A stretch of DNA of 64,000 bases from Enterovibrio paralichthyis (lineage in GTDB: Bacteria; Pseudomonadota; Gammaproteobacteria; Enterobacterales; Vibrionaceae), in contig NZ_JAHUTS010000005.1 in assembly GCF_019209835.1 (NCBI RefSeq), positions 186,001-250,000 of the forward strand, given 5' to 3'. The translations under genes and the position numbers were made by a program. The notes under the pieces are model-generated. The model was not told where the DNA came from and did no database searches. It saw only the letters and a list, made by a program, of their open reading frames with translations. Below, piece by piece: positions 9,125-18,562 of this stretch. Within the stretch, counting starts at the first letter, position 1. The number at the start of each line of letters is the position of its first letter.

Positions 9125-10458
9125 GGCGTCACCTGCTCCCCAGCACTTTGATCAGCCAGCGTTTTTGCATAAGCCGCAAAGGTGTCACCGCGCACCATAA
9201 AGTTGGTGAACTGATCCAGACTCGCGCAGGCTGGTGACAGCAACACCATGTCGCCACTTGCGACATTTTTAGCGGCAATATCCATTGCTTCTTGCATGGT
9301 TTCGGTGACAACCGGTGCATCCACCAGCGAGGTGAAAGCATTGCGGTCGCGGCCGAAGCAATAAAGGGTGACTTTCAGTTTATCCAGCACAGGTTTCAAG
9401 GCAGAAAAGTCCGCCCCCTTGCCATCGCCACCCACCAGTAGGTGAAGCCTGCCTGCCAGTTGCAGGCCATCCAGTGCTGCCAACGAACTGGCCGGGTTGG
9501 TGGCCTTGGAGTCATTCACCCACAACACACCTTCATGTTCCAGCACTTGCTGGCAACGGTGCGGCAGGCCACGGTATTCGCGCATTGCACTGCACTGTGC
9601 TGCTCGGTCAATGCCCGCTGCATCAGCCAGCGCCATGGCAGCCAAACAGTTCGCCACATTGTGACGCCCTACCAGAGCAATATCAGAAACCGGCATCACT
9701 TGATCGCCTTTCGCCGTCAGCCACTCTGCCCCCTCTTTCAGGGTCAGTGTGTAATCACCGGCGGCAAAACCAAAGCTCACGGCAGTGCCAGAAGACGGTT
9801 TGGTTTCTGGATCATCCTGGTTCCACACTGCCAGTTGGGTCTGGTCAAAGAGACGCAGTTTGGCGTCGCGGTAATCATCCATACCGTCGTAGCGATCCAT
9901 ATGATCTTCCGACAGGTTAAGGAATACGGCCGCAACGGTATCCAGCGAGGAGGTAGTTTCCAACTGGAAGCTCGAAAGCTCAAGGACATACAGGTCGTGA
10001 TTGTTTGCCAGCATATCCAGCGCAGCAAAACCGATGTTGCCACCCACGCCGACGTTCAAACCTGATGCTTTGACCATTTCACCGACAAGGCTGGTAACCG
10101 TACTCTTACCGTTCGAGCCGGTAATACCAATCACAGGCGCGGTCACATCACGGGCAAACAACTCTATGTCGCCCACAATTTCAATGCCCGCTTCGGCTGC
10201 CTGTTGAAGTTCAGGAGTCGCCAAGGCAATGCCCGGACTTGCGACGATTAAATCAGCCGCCAGCAGCCATTCCATGTTCCAGCCACCAGCATGCAGCTCA
10301 ACGCCTTCTGGCAATTGATCTGCACCCGGCGGGTTGGCACGGGTATCAATCACTTTCACCAACGCGCCATCGTCTTTTTTCACCAGATGACGAACGACAG
10401 AGAGCCCGGTCATCCCGAGCCCTATCACCACAATGTATTTCGCGGCTTCTGTCTTCAT
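9121..10458 (-). CDS. murD: UDP-N-acetylmuramoylalanine--D-glutamate ligase
   Basis: MurD (445 aa) adds D-glutamate to UDP-MurNAc-L-Ala. The N-terminal uracil-binding domain is followed by the P-loop GITGSNGKST (111-120), the central-domain Mg site region (LSEDHMDRYDG) and the C-terminal KATNPASSLAAL and SPACASLDQF motifs. It overlaps the mraY stop by one base (TAATG) and ftsW by four, consistent with tight coupling in the dcw operon. Confidence 0.98.
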   Translation of the reverse strand: MKTEAAKYIVVIGLGMTGLSVVRHLVKKDDGALVKVIDTRANPPGADQLPEGVELHAGGWNMEWLLAADLIVASPGIALATPELQQAAEAGIEIVGDIELFARDVTAPVIGITGSNGKSTVTSLVGEMVKASGLNVGVGGNIGFAALDMLANNHDLYVLELSSFQLETTSSLDTVAAVFLNLSEDHMDRYDGMDDYRDAKLRLFDQTQLAVWNQDDPETKPSSGTAVSFGFAAGDYTLTLKEGAEWLTAKGDQVMPVSDIALVGRHNVANCLAAMALADAAGIDRAAQCSAMREYRGLPHRCQQVLEHEGVLWVNDSKATNPASSLAALDGLQLAGRLHLLVGGDGKGADFSALKPVLDKLKVTLYCFGRDRNAFTSLVDAPVVTETMQEAMDIAAKNVASGDMVLLSPACASLDQFTNFMVRGDTFAAYAKTLADQSAGEQVTP

Positions 10459-11540
10459 TAGCGCACCTTCAGCGTAGCCAGGCCAATCAACACCAGCATC
10501 AGGGTGATGATCCAGAAACGCACGATGACGCGCGGCTCCGGCCAGCCTTTTAATTCATAGTGATGGTGGATAGGTGCCATGCGGAAAATACGTTGGCCGC
10601 GCAGCTTGTAAGAGCCTACCTGCAGGATCACTGACAGGGTTTCCATCACGAACACACCGCCCATGATCACCAAAAGGAATTCCTGACGAACCAGCACTGC
10701 GATGGTGCCCAGCGCGCCGCCCAGAGCCAGCGAGCCCACATCGCCCATAAACACCTGAGCCGGATAGGTGTTAAACCAGAGAAAGCCCAGGCCTGCGCCA
10801 ACAATGGCCGCACACACCACCACCAGTTCATCAGCGTGTTTGATATAAGGAATGTTGAGATATTCAGCGAAGTTCACGTTACCGGTCGCCCAGGCAATAA
10901 AGGCGAAACCACTGGCGACCATGACCGTCGGCATGATAGCAAGGCCGTCCAGACCGTCGGTCAGGTTGACCGCGTTACTGGTGCCCACAATCACGAAATA
11001 GGTGAAGACGATGTAGAACAGGCCAAGCTGAGGCATCACGTCTTTGAAAAATGGCACGACAAGCTGGGTTGCTGCCGTGTCTTTGCCGTGAGCATACAGG
11101 GCAAACGCCACTACCAGCGCAATCGCTGACTGCCAGAAATATTTCCAACGGGCAATCAGGCCATCGGTGTTCTTGCGCACCACCTTACGATAATCATCAA
11201 CAAAACCAATCGCGCCGTAACCCAGGGTCACGAACATCACAGCCCATACGTACGGGTTGGACAGATCAGCCCAAAGCAGCACAGTGATCGTAATGGACGC
11301 CAGGATCATGATACCGCCCATGGTTGGGGTACCACGCTTGCTGAAGTGGGATTCAGGGCCTTCGTTACGCACCACCTGACCGATTTGCAGCATCTGCAGA
11401 CGGGCAATCATGCGCGGACCGATCCACAGCGACAACATCAATGCGGTGAGCACACTCAGGATCGAGCGGAAAGTAAGGTAGTCAAACAGTCGGAAGAACG
11501 GAATGTACTGGGTCAGCACATCAGACAGCCAATCTAGCAT
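10458..11540 (-). CDS. mraY: Phospho-N-acetylmuramoyl-pentapeptide transferase
   Basis: MraY (360 aa) transfers phospho-MurNAc-pentapeptide to undecaprenyl phosphate, making lipid I in the inner membrane. About ten membrane segments and the catalytic cytoplasmic loops are visible: GFVDDYRKV (Asp pair), NAVNLTDGLDGL, FMGDVGSLALGG and the histidine loop MAPIHHHYELKGW. The length equals the E. coli protein. Overlaps murF by seven bases. Confidence 0.98.
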   Translation of the reverse strand: MLDWLSDVLTQYIPFFRLFDYLTFRSILSVLTALMLSLWIGPRMIARLQMLQIGQVVRNEGPESHFSKRGTPTMGGIMILASITITVLLWADLSNPYVWAVMFVTLGYGAIGFVDDYRKVVRKNTDGLIARWKYFWQSAIALVVAFALYAHGKDTAATQLVVPFFKDVMPQLGLFYIVFTYFVIVGTSNAVNLTDGLDGLAIMPTVMVASGFAFIAWATGNVNFAEYLNIPYIKHADELVVVCAAIVGAGLGFLWFNTYPAQVFMGDVGSLALGGALGTIAVLVRQEFLLVIMGGVFVMETLSVILQVGSYKLRGQRIFRMAPIHHHYELKGWPEPRVIVRFWIITLMLVLIGLATLKVR

Positions 11541-12895
11541 GTTGCGGCCTCCTCAATTGCTGCTACCACTTCAAACATTCTCATTCCGTTGGCACCTTTC
11601 ACCAACACAGACACGTCAGGTTTCGTATTCATCAGCTCTACTGCATGCGCAATCAATGCGTCTTTGTTATCAAAATGTCGGCCACCGCAATGGGCACTGA
11701 TCGCCTCACTGGCAGGGCCGAATGTCAACACGGTTTGGATGGAAGCCTTCGCCAGATGCTCAGCCACCTCCTGATGGACAGCCGCACTGTGCTCGCCCAT
11801 TTCTGCCATGTCGGCAAGAATAATGATTTTTTCGTTATCAAAACCGTCGAGCAGATCGACGGCCGCTTTCATCGCCGCGAGGCTCGCGTTGTAGCTGTCG
11901 TCAATCAGACGAAGCCCCGGACGCGGAAAGCTGATTGCGCCGCGGCCTTTTACCGGAGCAACGGCAGCAAGACCTGCCACGACATCTTCCGGTGTAATGC
12001 CTTCCACATTCAGCGCCGCCATGGCTGCCAATACCGCATTTGCCACATTGTGCTCGCCCGGCAGGCTCAGTGTTACCGGATAGACACCCTGAGGTGTTAC
12101 CAGCTCAAAGACGTAGCAGCCGTTTTCGCCCTGACGGATATGCTGCGCACGGTAATCGGCATCGGCATCTTTCACTGTCATAGTAAGTACATGCTTACTT
12201 TCCAGTACGTCATCCCAAAACGCGCCGCCATTGCTCTCGCTATTGACGATAGCCAGTGCACCATCAGCAAGTCCTTGGAAGATTTCGCCTTTCGCCTTGG
12301 CAACGCCATCCAGCGAGCCAAAACCTTCCAGGTGCGCCGCAGCCAGATTGGTCACCAGTGCAATATCCGGTTTGACCAGCGCTGTGGTGTAAGCGATTTC
12401 GCCGATGTGGTTGGCACCCAGCTCAATCACCGCAAACTCATCGGCAGGTGTCAGACGCAGCAGCGTCAAAGGCGCACCGATGTCATTGTTAAAGTTGCCT
12501 GCCGTATAAAGGGTCTGCCCTTTACGGGACAAAATCGCCGCCAGCATTTCTTTGACTGTGGTCTTGCCACAGCTGCCGGTTAACGCAATGGTTTTGACCT
12601 TGCATTGGGTTTTCACCCAGGCACCGAGTTCACCCAGGGCAATGCGGGTATCTTTTACCACCAGTTGCGGCAGATCGACGTCGACAGACTTGGAAACCAA
12701 CAGCGCACTGGCACCGTTCTCCTTTGCTGTCATTGCAAAATCATGCGCATCAAACCGCTCACCGACCAGTGCGACAAACAAGGCACCTTGGCCCAGTGTG
12801 CGTGTATCGGTAGATACTGCATCAATAACAGTGTCTTCACCCAGCAAGTCTGCCTGCAAAACCGATTGCAGCGTTGTTAGGGAAACCGGGATCAT
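11534..12895 (-). CDS. murF: UDP-MurNAc-tripeptide--D-Ala-D-Ala ligase
   Basis: MurF (453 aa) adds D-Ala-D-Ala to the UDP-MurNAc tripeptide, completing the soluble precursor. The P-loop TGSCGKTT is at 106-113, followed by the central domain motifs (GANHIGEIAYT, HNVANAVLA) and the C-terminal domain (DDSYNASLAAMKAA, VKGANGMRMFEVV). The gene begins with an ATGA overlap with murE. Its D-Ala-D-Ala substrate must come from a ddl located elsewhere, since none is in this cluster. Confidence 0.97.
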   Translation of the reverse strand: MIPVSLTTLQSVLQADLLGEDTVIDAVSTDTRTLGQGALFVALVGERFDAHDFAMTAKENGASALLVSKSVDVDLPQLVVKDTRIALGELGAWVKTQCKVKTIALTGSCGKTTVKEMLAAILSRKGQTLYTAGNFNNDIGAPLTLLRLTPADEFAVIELGANHIGEIAYTTALVKPDIALVTNLAAAHLEGFGSLDGVAKAKGEIFQGLADGALAIVNSESNGGAFWDDVLESKHVLTMTVKDADADYRAQHIRQGENGCYVFELVTPQGVYPVTLSLPGEHNVANAVLAAMAALNVEGITPEDVVAGLAAVAPVKGRGAISFPRPGLRLIDDSYNASLAAMKAAVDLLDGFDNEKIIILADMAEMGEHSAAVHQEVAEHLAKASIQTVLTFGPASEAISAHCGGRHFDNKDALIAHAVELMNTKPDVSVLVKGANGMRMFEVVAAIEEAATC

Positions 12896-14391
12896 GCGTC
12901 TGCCTCCAGCAAGTGACGTACAGTGTCTCGATCGGAATAGTGCACTGTACCTGAAGCCAGTACCTGATAATCTTCGTGACCTTTACCTGCGATCAAAATC
13001 ACGTCATTTTCTGACGCATTATCAAACGCATAACGACACGCTTGTGCACGGTCATGCAGCACAATCGCTTCATCAGCACGCTGCATGCCTTTCAGCATGT
13101 CTGCGACAATCGCCTGGGGTGATTCCGAGCGCGGGTTGTCGTCGGTCAGAATGGCTTTGTCTGCCAGTGATTCAGCAATCGCCGCCATCATTGGGCGTTT
13201 TCCGGTATCGCGGTCACCGCCACAGCCGAAAATGCACCAAAGCTGGCCGTCACAATGGCGGCGCAGCGCCTGAAGTGCTTTTTCCAGCGCATCAGGGGTG
13301 TGAGCATAGTCAACGACTAACATAGGTTTGTCAGGGCGGTGAAAAACTTCCATGCGTCCGATAACTGCTTGAAGTTTCGGCGCAAACGCCAAAAGCTGAG
13401 CTTTGTCGTAACCCAGTCCAAGCAAGGTGGTGAGACTGACCAACAGGTTCATCACATTAAACTCACCCACCAGCGGTGCAGTAAACACACCGTCGCCCCA
13501 AGAAGAGTCAAAGCGGATGGTCACGCCGCTGGTTGCGTAATCGACAGAGGTCAGCCACAGCTTGCGGCCCTGATGGTTTTCTACCGCGTCCGCCACCATA
13601 GACACCGCCACCGCTTCCGGCATATTTGCCAGCCACTCAGCGCCTACAGGATCATCAGCATTGATCACGGACACCGGTGAGCCATAGTGCGTAAAGAGAC
13701 GCAGTTTGGCCTCTGCATACGCTTCCATGGTGCCGTGGTAATCAAGGTGATCGCGACTGAGGTTGGTAAAAATTGCCGCGTCAAAAGCGACCGCTTTCAC
13801 CCTGTCCTGCACCAAGCCGTGGGAGGAAACCTCCATTGCCACATGGGTTGCACCATTTTGATTGAAGGCTGCAAGCTGTTGCTGGATATCCAGCGCACTG
13901 CCTGTGGTGTTCGGCGCAGGCTCTAACGCAGACAAAAATCCGTTGCCTGTGGTGCCCATCACTGCCGCTTTTCCGCCAACCAAATCAATCCACTGTGCCA
14001 CCAACTGGCTGACCGTGGTTTTACCGTTGGTACCGGTGACACCAATCACCGTCATGTTCTGGCTTGGGGATTGATAAAAGCGATCGGCTATCTGTGACAG
14101 GTTGGATTTGAGGTGCGGGAACGCCACCACTGGTACGCCGCCCTGCATGGCCACATCGAACGGGCCATTGCCGTTGGAAAGGATATCGCCATCGTCAGAA
14201 ATCACAGCAGCAGCACCCGCTTCGATAGCAGCAGGAATAAAACGGCGCGCGTCCAGGGCATGGCCCTGGACTGCAATAAACACATCACCGGGTTTTACCT
14301 GACGGTTATCCAGGGTCAAACCGGTAATGCGGGCGTCGGGAATGGCGTCATACCACGGCGCCAATAGTTCTCTAAAACTTGTGTTCGGCAT
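12892..14391 (-). CDS. murE: UDP-MurNAc-L-Ala-D-Glu--meso-DAP ligase
   Basis: MurE (499 aa) adds the third stem residue. The P-loop TGTNGKTT is at 119-126. The specificity motif DNPR (in LTDDNPRSE) is the one associated with meso-diaminopimelate, as expected in a Gram-negative. Other Mur ligase motifs: SSHGLVQDR, HLDYHGTMEAYAEAK and DYAHTPDALEKAL. It overlaps ftsI by one base (TGATG). Confidence 0.98.
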   Translation of the reverse strand: MPNTSFRELLAPWYDAIPDARITGLTLDNRQVKPGDVFIAVQGHALDARRFIPAAIEAGAAAVISDDGDILSNGNGPFDVAMQGGVPVVAFPHLKSNLSQIADRFYQSPSQNMTVIGVTGTNGKTTVSQLVAQWIDLVGGKAAVMGTTGNGFLSALEPAPNTTGSALDIQQQLAAFNQNGATHVAMEVSSHGLVQDRVKAVAFDAAIFTNLSRDHLDYHGTMEAYAEAKLRLFTHYGSPVSVINADDPVGAEWLANMPEAVAVSMVADAVENHQGRKLWLTSVDYATSGVTIRFDSSWGDGVFTAPLVGEFNVMNLLVSLTTLLGLGYDKAQLLAFAPKLQAVIGRMEVFHRPDKPMLVVDYAHTPDALEKALQALRRHCDGQLWCIFGCGGDRDTGKRPMMAAIAESLADKAILTDDNPRSESPQAIVADMLKGMQRADEAIVLHDRAQACRYAFDNASENDVILIAGKGHEDYQVLASGTVHYSDRDTVRHLLEADA

Positions 14392-16142
14392 CAGCTCTGA
14401 TTGTCCGTTTTCGCAATCTGTAACAGGGGTTGCTGAGCGTCCGGTGCAATATTCAATATCTGCAACGCACTCTTCATCACGTCTGAAAACACGGGGGCCG
14501 CAACCTGACCACCGTAATATTTGTCGCCCTGGGGTTCATTGATCACCACCACCATGGCTATGCGTGGATCGCTAAGAGGTGCGATCCCCGCCGTATAACC
14601 GATATATTCATCGCCGTAGCCACCGGCTACCGCCACTTTCGCTGTACCTGTTTTCGCACCCACGCGGTAACCGTCAACCGCAGCACGTCTTGCACTGCCG
14701 CCTTCCTGGGTCACCGACTCCAGCATATTGAGCACCTTGCGGGTATTTTCACGCGACGCCACCTGTTTACCCGGCACCACGGTTTCAGTTTTCAGGATAG
14801 AAAGCGGACGGTTCACCCCTTCTGCGCCGAGCACGGCATAGGCACGGGCAAGCTGTGAAGGTGTGATTGACAGGCCATAGCCGAATGACAGGGTCGCGCG
14901 TTCAAAATCAGACCAGCGGCGGCGGCTTGGGAACAAACCAAAAGATTCACCCACCAGGTTTACACCGGTGGCATCACCAATGCCAAAACTGCTGTAAAGG
15001 CCAAGCAGGGCTTCTACCGGCATGGAGAGCGACAGCTTACTCACACCGATGTTGGAGGATTTTTGCAGAATTTTACGCAGGTCGGCTTTGCCGGCTTTGG
15101 AAACATCACGCACACGTGCACCGCCGATACTCATGATACCGTTGCCGGTATCAATGATGGTGTGCTCGTCTGCCACACCGTTTTCCAGCGCTGCCAGCAC
15201 TACCAGGGGTTTGATGGTTGAACCTGGCTCGAACACATCCGTGATGGCGCGGTTACGCATCTTAAAGCTTTTCAGGTCGCCGCGGTTGTTGGGGTTGTAA
15301 GACGGTGCGTTGACCATGGCCAGTACTTCACCAGTGCGGACATCGACCATGACCAATGAGCCAGATGTTGCGCGGTAATCAGCAACCGCCTGCTTGATGG
15401 CACGATAGGCAATGGCCTGCAGTCGCTGATCGATACTCAGCTGCAACGGCTTACCTTCTTCACGGGCTTCTTTGGAAATGACTTCTACGACGCGTCCGTA
15501 GCGGTCTTTGCGAACGGTACGGCGACCTGGTTCGCCACTCAGCCAACCGTCATAGCCACGTTCGATACCTTCAAGGCCACGGCCGTCGATACCGGTTACA
15601 CCTACCAGATGTGCACTAACCTCACCGGCGGGATAAAAACGGCGCGACTCATCTTTCATGCCAATACCGGGCAGGCGTAAGCGGCTGACGTAATCAGCCA
15701 CCGCTGGGCCAACCTGGCGCTGAAGGTAGATAAAGCGTTTGGTTTTGTTACGCTCAATGCGCGCGAGCATCTGTTTGCGGTCAATCCCCAACACATCAGC
15801 CAGGGCATACCAGCGATCCTTTTCTTCCAGACCACCGTTTTTAAAGACAGTCACCGGATCCACATACACCGCTTCCACTGGCACACTGACCGCCAGGGAT
15901 TCGCCATTGCGATCAGTGATCATCCCGCGTGCAGACGGCAATGCTTTCACACGTACCGAACGCATATCCCCTTCTTGTAAAAGGCGATCTGGCTCGATCA
16001 CTTGGATATAGGCTGCGCGGGCGATCAGCGCCACCATAGCGAGGGAAATGCAGACGCAGACCGTCACGAAGCGCCACCTGATCAGGTTCGGCGCCGGTTT
16101 TTTCGCGCGATGGTTGCCCGGTTTGGTTTTCCCTTTCAACAC
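14391..16142 (-). CDS. ftsI: Septal transpeptidase FtsI (PBP3)
   Basis: FtsI (583 aa) cross-links septal peptidoglycan and pairs with FtsW. A cytoplasmic tail and one membrane segment (about 23-45) precede the PBP dimerisation domain. The transpeptidase domain carries the catalytic S308-T-I-K311, the SSN motif at 362-364 and KTGT at 497-500. The start codon is GTG, overlapping the ftsL stop as TAGTG, so initiation probably depends on coupling with ftsL. Confidence 0.98.
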   Translation of the reverse strand: MLKGKTKPGNHRAKKPAPNLIRWRFVTVCVCISLAMVALIARAAYIQVIEPDRLLQEGDMRSVRVKALPSARGMITDRNGESLAVSVPVEAVYVDPVTVFKNGGLEEKDRWYALADVLGIDRKQMLARIERNKTKRFIYLQRQVGPAVADYVSRLRLPGIGMKDESRRFYPAGEVSAHLVGVTGIDGRGLEGIERGYDGWLSGEPGRRTVRKDRYGRVVEVISKEAREEGKPLQLSIDQRLQAIAYRAIKQAVADYRATSGSLVMVDVRTGEVLAMVNAPSYNPNNRGDLKSFKMRNRAITDVFEPGSTIKPLVVLAALENGVADEHTIIDTGNGIMSIGGARVRDVSKAGKADLRKILQKSSNIGVSKLSLSMPVEALLGLYSSFGIGDATGVNLVGESFGLFPSRRRWSDFERATLSFGYGLSITPSQLARAYAVLGAEGVNRPLSILKTETVVPGKQVASRENTRKVLNMLESVTQEGGSARRAAVDGYRVGAKTGTAKVAVAGGYGDEYIGYTAGIAPLSDPRIAMVVVINEPQGDKYYGGQVAAPVFSDVMKSALQILNIAPDAQQPLLQIAKTDNQS

Positions 16143-16453
16143 TACTGGCTCACTATGATTTCACGTCGGCTGTCTGGACGGATCATGTCCTGCTCCTGAC
16201 GCGCCATTTCCTCAACACGGCTGTGCTCAGACAGAGCATGCTCTTCTAAAAGCTGGTTGCGCCATTCCACTTCCAATTGCTCACGTTCGATCAACAACTG
16301 GTCGTGATGAGCAATGGTGGTGCGGCTTTGCTGGGTGATATACACCACGCCAAAAGCAGAAGCCAGAACCAAGACCAACAACACCAGCGGCACCCGACCG
16401 ATAGTGGTCAGATCCCGCAATATTTGTTTGGTCAGTCCTGGATTGTCAGCCAT
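16142..16453 (-). CDS. ftsL: Cell division protein FtsL
   Basis: A 103-residue bitopic protein between rsmH and ftsI, the invariant position of ftsL. A cytoplasmic tail of about 20 residues is followed by one membrane helix (VPLVLLVLVLASAFGVVYI, about 20-38) and a periplasmic coiled-coil region rich in Glu, Gln and His. FtsL joins FtsB and FtsQ in the complex that activates FtsWI. Its TGATG overlap with rsmH and TAGTG overlap with ftsI indicate coupled translation. Confidence 0.95.
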   Translation of the reverse strand: MADNPGLTKQILRDLTTIGRVPLVLLVLVLASAFGVVYITQQSRTTIAHHDQLLIEREQLEVEWRNQLLEEHALSEHSRVEEMARQEQDMIRPDSRREIIVSQ

Positions 16454-17406
16454 CAGTCACCCAGCTTTTCTGCCACACGCAGGACAGAGCTGCGCGAGCG
16501 CGTATTGTCTGACACTTCCAAATCACTCGGTTTGAGCGCTTTGCCGACCGGCTTCATTTTTGCCTGTCCCAACGCACGGATTTGATCTTCTGTCAGTGGT
16601 ACACCATGCGGTACGTCTGGACCTTTGCTTTGTTTGCGGATAAAGCGCTTAACCAGACGATCTTCCAGCGAATGGAAGCTGATAATTGAAAGGCGGCCAC
16701 CGGGCGCCAGCACGCTTAGCGCACCTTGCATCGCGGTTTCAATCTCTTCCAGCTCGCTGTTGATATAGATACGGATGGCCTGGAAGGTGCGGGTAGCCGG
16801 GTGCTTTTTCTTGTCACGTGACGGTGACGCCTGCGCGATCAGGTTCGCCAGCTGCAGTGTGCGGGTCAGTGGCTCTTTGGTCTCGTCTTCACGGTGCGCG
16901 ACAATGGCACGGGCGATACGCTTGGCAAAACGCTCTTCACCAAACTCTCTCAATACCCATGATATATCGTCAGCATCCGCTTCTGCCAGCCACTGGGACG
17001 CAGGAATACCCGACGTCGGATCCATACGCATATCAAGCGGGCCATCACGCATAAAGCTGAAACCGCGCTCAGGATCGTCCAGCTGTGGGGAAGATACGCC
17101 AAGATCCAGCAATACGCCGTCAATCTTGCCGCTTAGGCCACGTTCTTCGATATATTGTTGGATGCCGGAAAACGGGCCGTGAATGATGTTGAAGCGCGGA
17201 TCGTCAATCTTGCCCGCTTCTTCAATCGCCTGTGGGTCACGGTCAATACTGTAGAGGCGACCGTTTTCGCCCAGACGACGTAAAATTTCTCGGCTGTGGC
17301 CACCGCGGCCAAAGGTACCATCGACATAGATGCCATCTGCCTTAAGCGCCAGGCCTTCGATGGATTCATGGAGAAGGACGGAAATATGTGAAAACTGCTC
17401 TGACAT
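16453..17406 (-). CDS. rsmH: 16S rRNA m4C1402 methyltransferase RsmH
   Basis: RsmH/MraW (317 aa) is the SAM-dependent enzyme that N4-methylates C1402 of 16S rRNA in the decoding centre. The SAM-binding motif DGTFGRGGHSREIL (about 29-42), the Asp-containing LLDLGVSSPQLDDPERGFSF, and the C-terminal HSLEDRLVKRF region are all family hallmarks. It follows mraZ by 12 bases in the classic start of a dcw operon. Confidence 0.98.
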   Translation of the reverse strand: MSEQFSHISVLLHESIEGLALKADGIYVDGTFGRGGHSREILRRLGENGRLYSIDRDPQAIEEAGKIDDPRFNIIHGPFSGIQQYIEERGLSGKIDGVLLDLGVSSPQLDDPERGFSFMRDGPLDMRMDPTSGIPASQWLAEADADDISWVLREFGEERFAKRIARAIVAHREDETKEPLTRTLQLANLIAQASPSRDKKKHPATRTFQAIRIYINSELEEIETAMQGALSVLAPGGRLSIISFHSLEDRLVKRFIRKQSKGPDVPHGVPLTEDQIRALGQAKMKPVGKALKPSDLEVSDNTRSRSSVLRVAEKLGD

Positions 17407-17418
17407 AATCTTGATTAC

Positions 17419-17877
17419 CTAAAGCGAAAAGTTACTGAGCCTTTCACTCAACGCTTCCGCTGATTCGGCTTGAAGTTGAATATCCTGGTCTATCTGCTGC
17501 TGCCATCTGTCACTGTTCCACAACTCAAATTTATTGAGCTGTCCCACCAACATGGCCTTGCCATGCAGTCCGGCATAATCGCGCAGCGTTGGCGCAATCA
17601 GCAGACGCCCCTGTCCATCCATCTCGCACTCAAAAGCATGTCCGAGCAGCAATCGCTGCAAGCGGCGCTCTGCGGGGTTGAGGCTGGATAGGCGGGAAAG
17701 TTTGGCTTCGATACGTTCCCATTCAGGCAAGGGGTAAAGCAGCAGGCATGGTAACTGATGATCGATGGTGCAGACAAACACGCCATCGCACAACGTATCG
17801 AGTTCTTCCCGATATCGTTTTGGCAATGCCACCCGACCCTTGGTGTCGAGTGAAATGGCGCTGACGCCCCTCAACAT
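17419..17877 (-). CDS. mraZ: Transcriptional regulator MraZ
   Basis: MraZ (152 aa) carries two AbrB-like swapped-hairpin repeats: the first begins MLRGVSAISLDTKGRVALPKRY, the second around 77 (FECEMDGQGRLLIAP). It is known in E. coli to form rings and bind short direct repeats in its own promoter, repressing the dcw operon. Three repeats with the same 10-base period lie just upstream here (17903-17932), so autoregulation is strongly suggested. Confidence 0.97.
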   Translation of the reverse strand: MLRGVSAISLDTKGRVALPKRYREELDTLCDGVFVCTIDHQLPCLLLYPLPEWERIEAKLSRLSSLNPAERRLQRLLLGHAFECEMDGQGRLLIAPTLRDYAGLHGKAMLVGQLNKFELWNSDRWQQQIDQDIQLQAESAEALSERLSNFSL

Positions 17878-17892
17878 GTCACTCGTATCCCT

Positions 17893-17932
17893 TTTTCACC
17901 AGAATAACCCACTTTCTTCCACATTTTCCCAC
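17893..17932 (-). promoter_or_regulatory. MraZ operator repeats
   Basis: Read on the minus strand, GTGGGAAAAT, GTGGAAGAAA and GTGGGTTATT follow one another with an exact 10-base period (17932 down to 17903), with a degenerate fourth unit CTGGTGAAAA (17902-17893). MraZ is known to bind TGGGN repeats spaced by five bases. The array starts 5 bases downstream of the predicted -10, where bound MraZ would block initiation. Confidence 0.8.
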
Positions 17933-17937
17933 TAATG

Positions 17938-17967
17938 AGTGTAAGTATCAGGCAAAAAGAAAGTCAA
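17938..17967 (-). promoter_or_regulatory. dcw operon promoter (Pmra)
   Basis: TTGACT (17962-17967, minus strand) and TACACT (17938-17943) are separated by 18 bases, immediately upstream of the MraZ repeats and about 60 bases before the mraZ ATG. This is the likely main promoter for the whole cluster. Confidence 0.65.
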
Positions 17968-18098
17968 GCAAGCTTGAGGGACGACCTGGATCACGGATTC
18001 GCGAAGTGCATTCTATTTCAACAGCTTGCCAACGCCGTTTGTGTGCTGTTTTTTTCACCGTACGGCATTCCCGTATTTTGGTGACCCCAAAAACAAAG

Positions 18099-18121
18099 AA
18101 GGCGAGCTCAATGCTCGCCTT
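18099..18121 (-). terminator. rnpB terminator
   Basis: Minus-strand hairpin AAGGCGAGC-ATTGA-GCTCGCCTT followed by CTTTGTTTTT, placed 8 bases after the mature RNase P RNA end. Confidence 0.9.
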
Positions 18122-18129
18122 CCGAATAA

Positions 18130-18511
<382 letters not shown>

Positions 18512-18517
18512 CGGCGG

Positions 18518-18546
18518 ATTATATAGGGTTCACCGCCCGGGATCCA
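18518..18546 (-). promoter_or_regulatory. rnpB promoter
   Basis: A perfect TATAAT at 18518-18523 (minus strand) lies 7-8 bases before the RNA 5' end, with a poor -35 (TGGATC, 18541-18546) at 17 bases. The discriminator after the -10 is very GC-rich (CCGCCGCC), the pattern of stringently controlled stable-RNA promoters. Confidence 0.6.
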
Positions 18547-18562
18547 GCGCTAAAGCGCGCCA

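Noticed and set aside
11645..12583. 312-residue frame opposite murF
   Set aside because: Antisense to a conserved ligase, with Cys/His/Arg-rich composition typical of a shadow frame.
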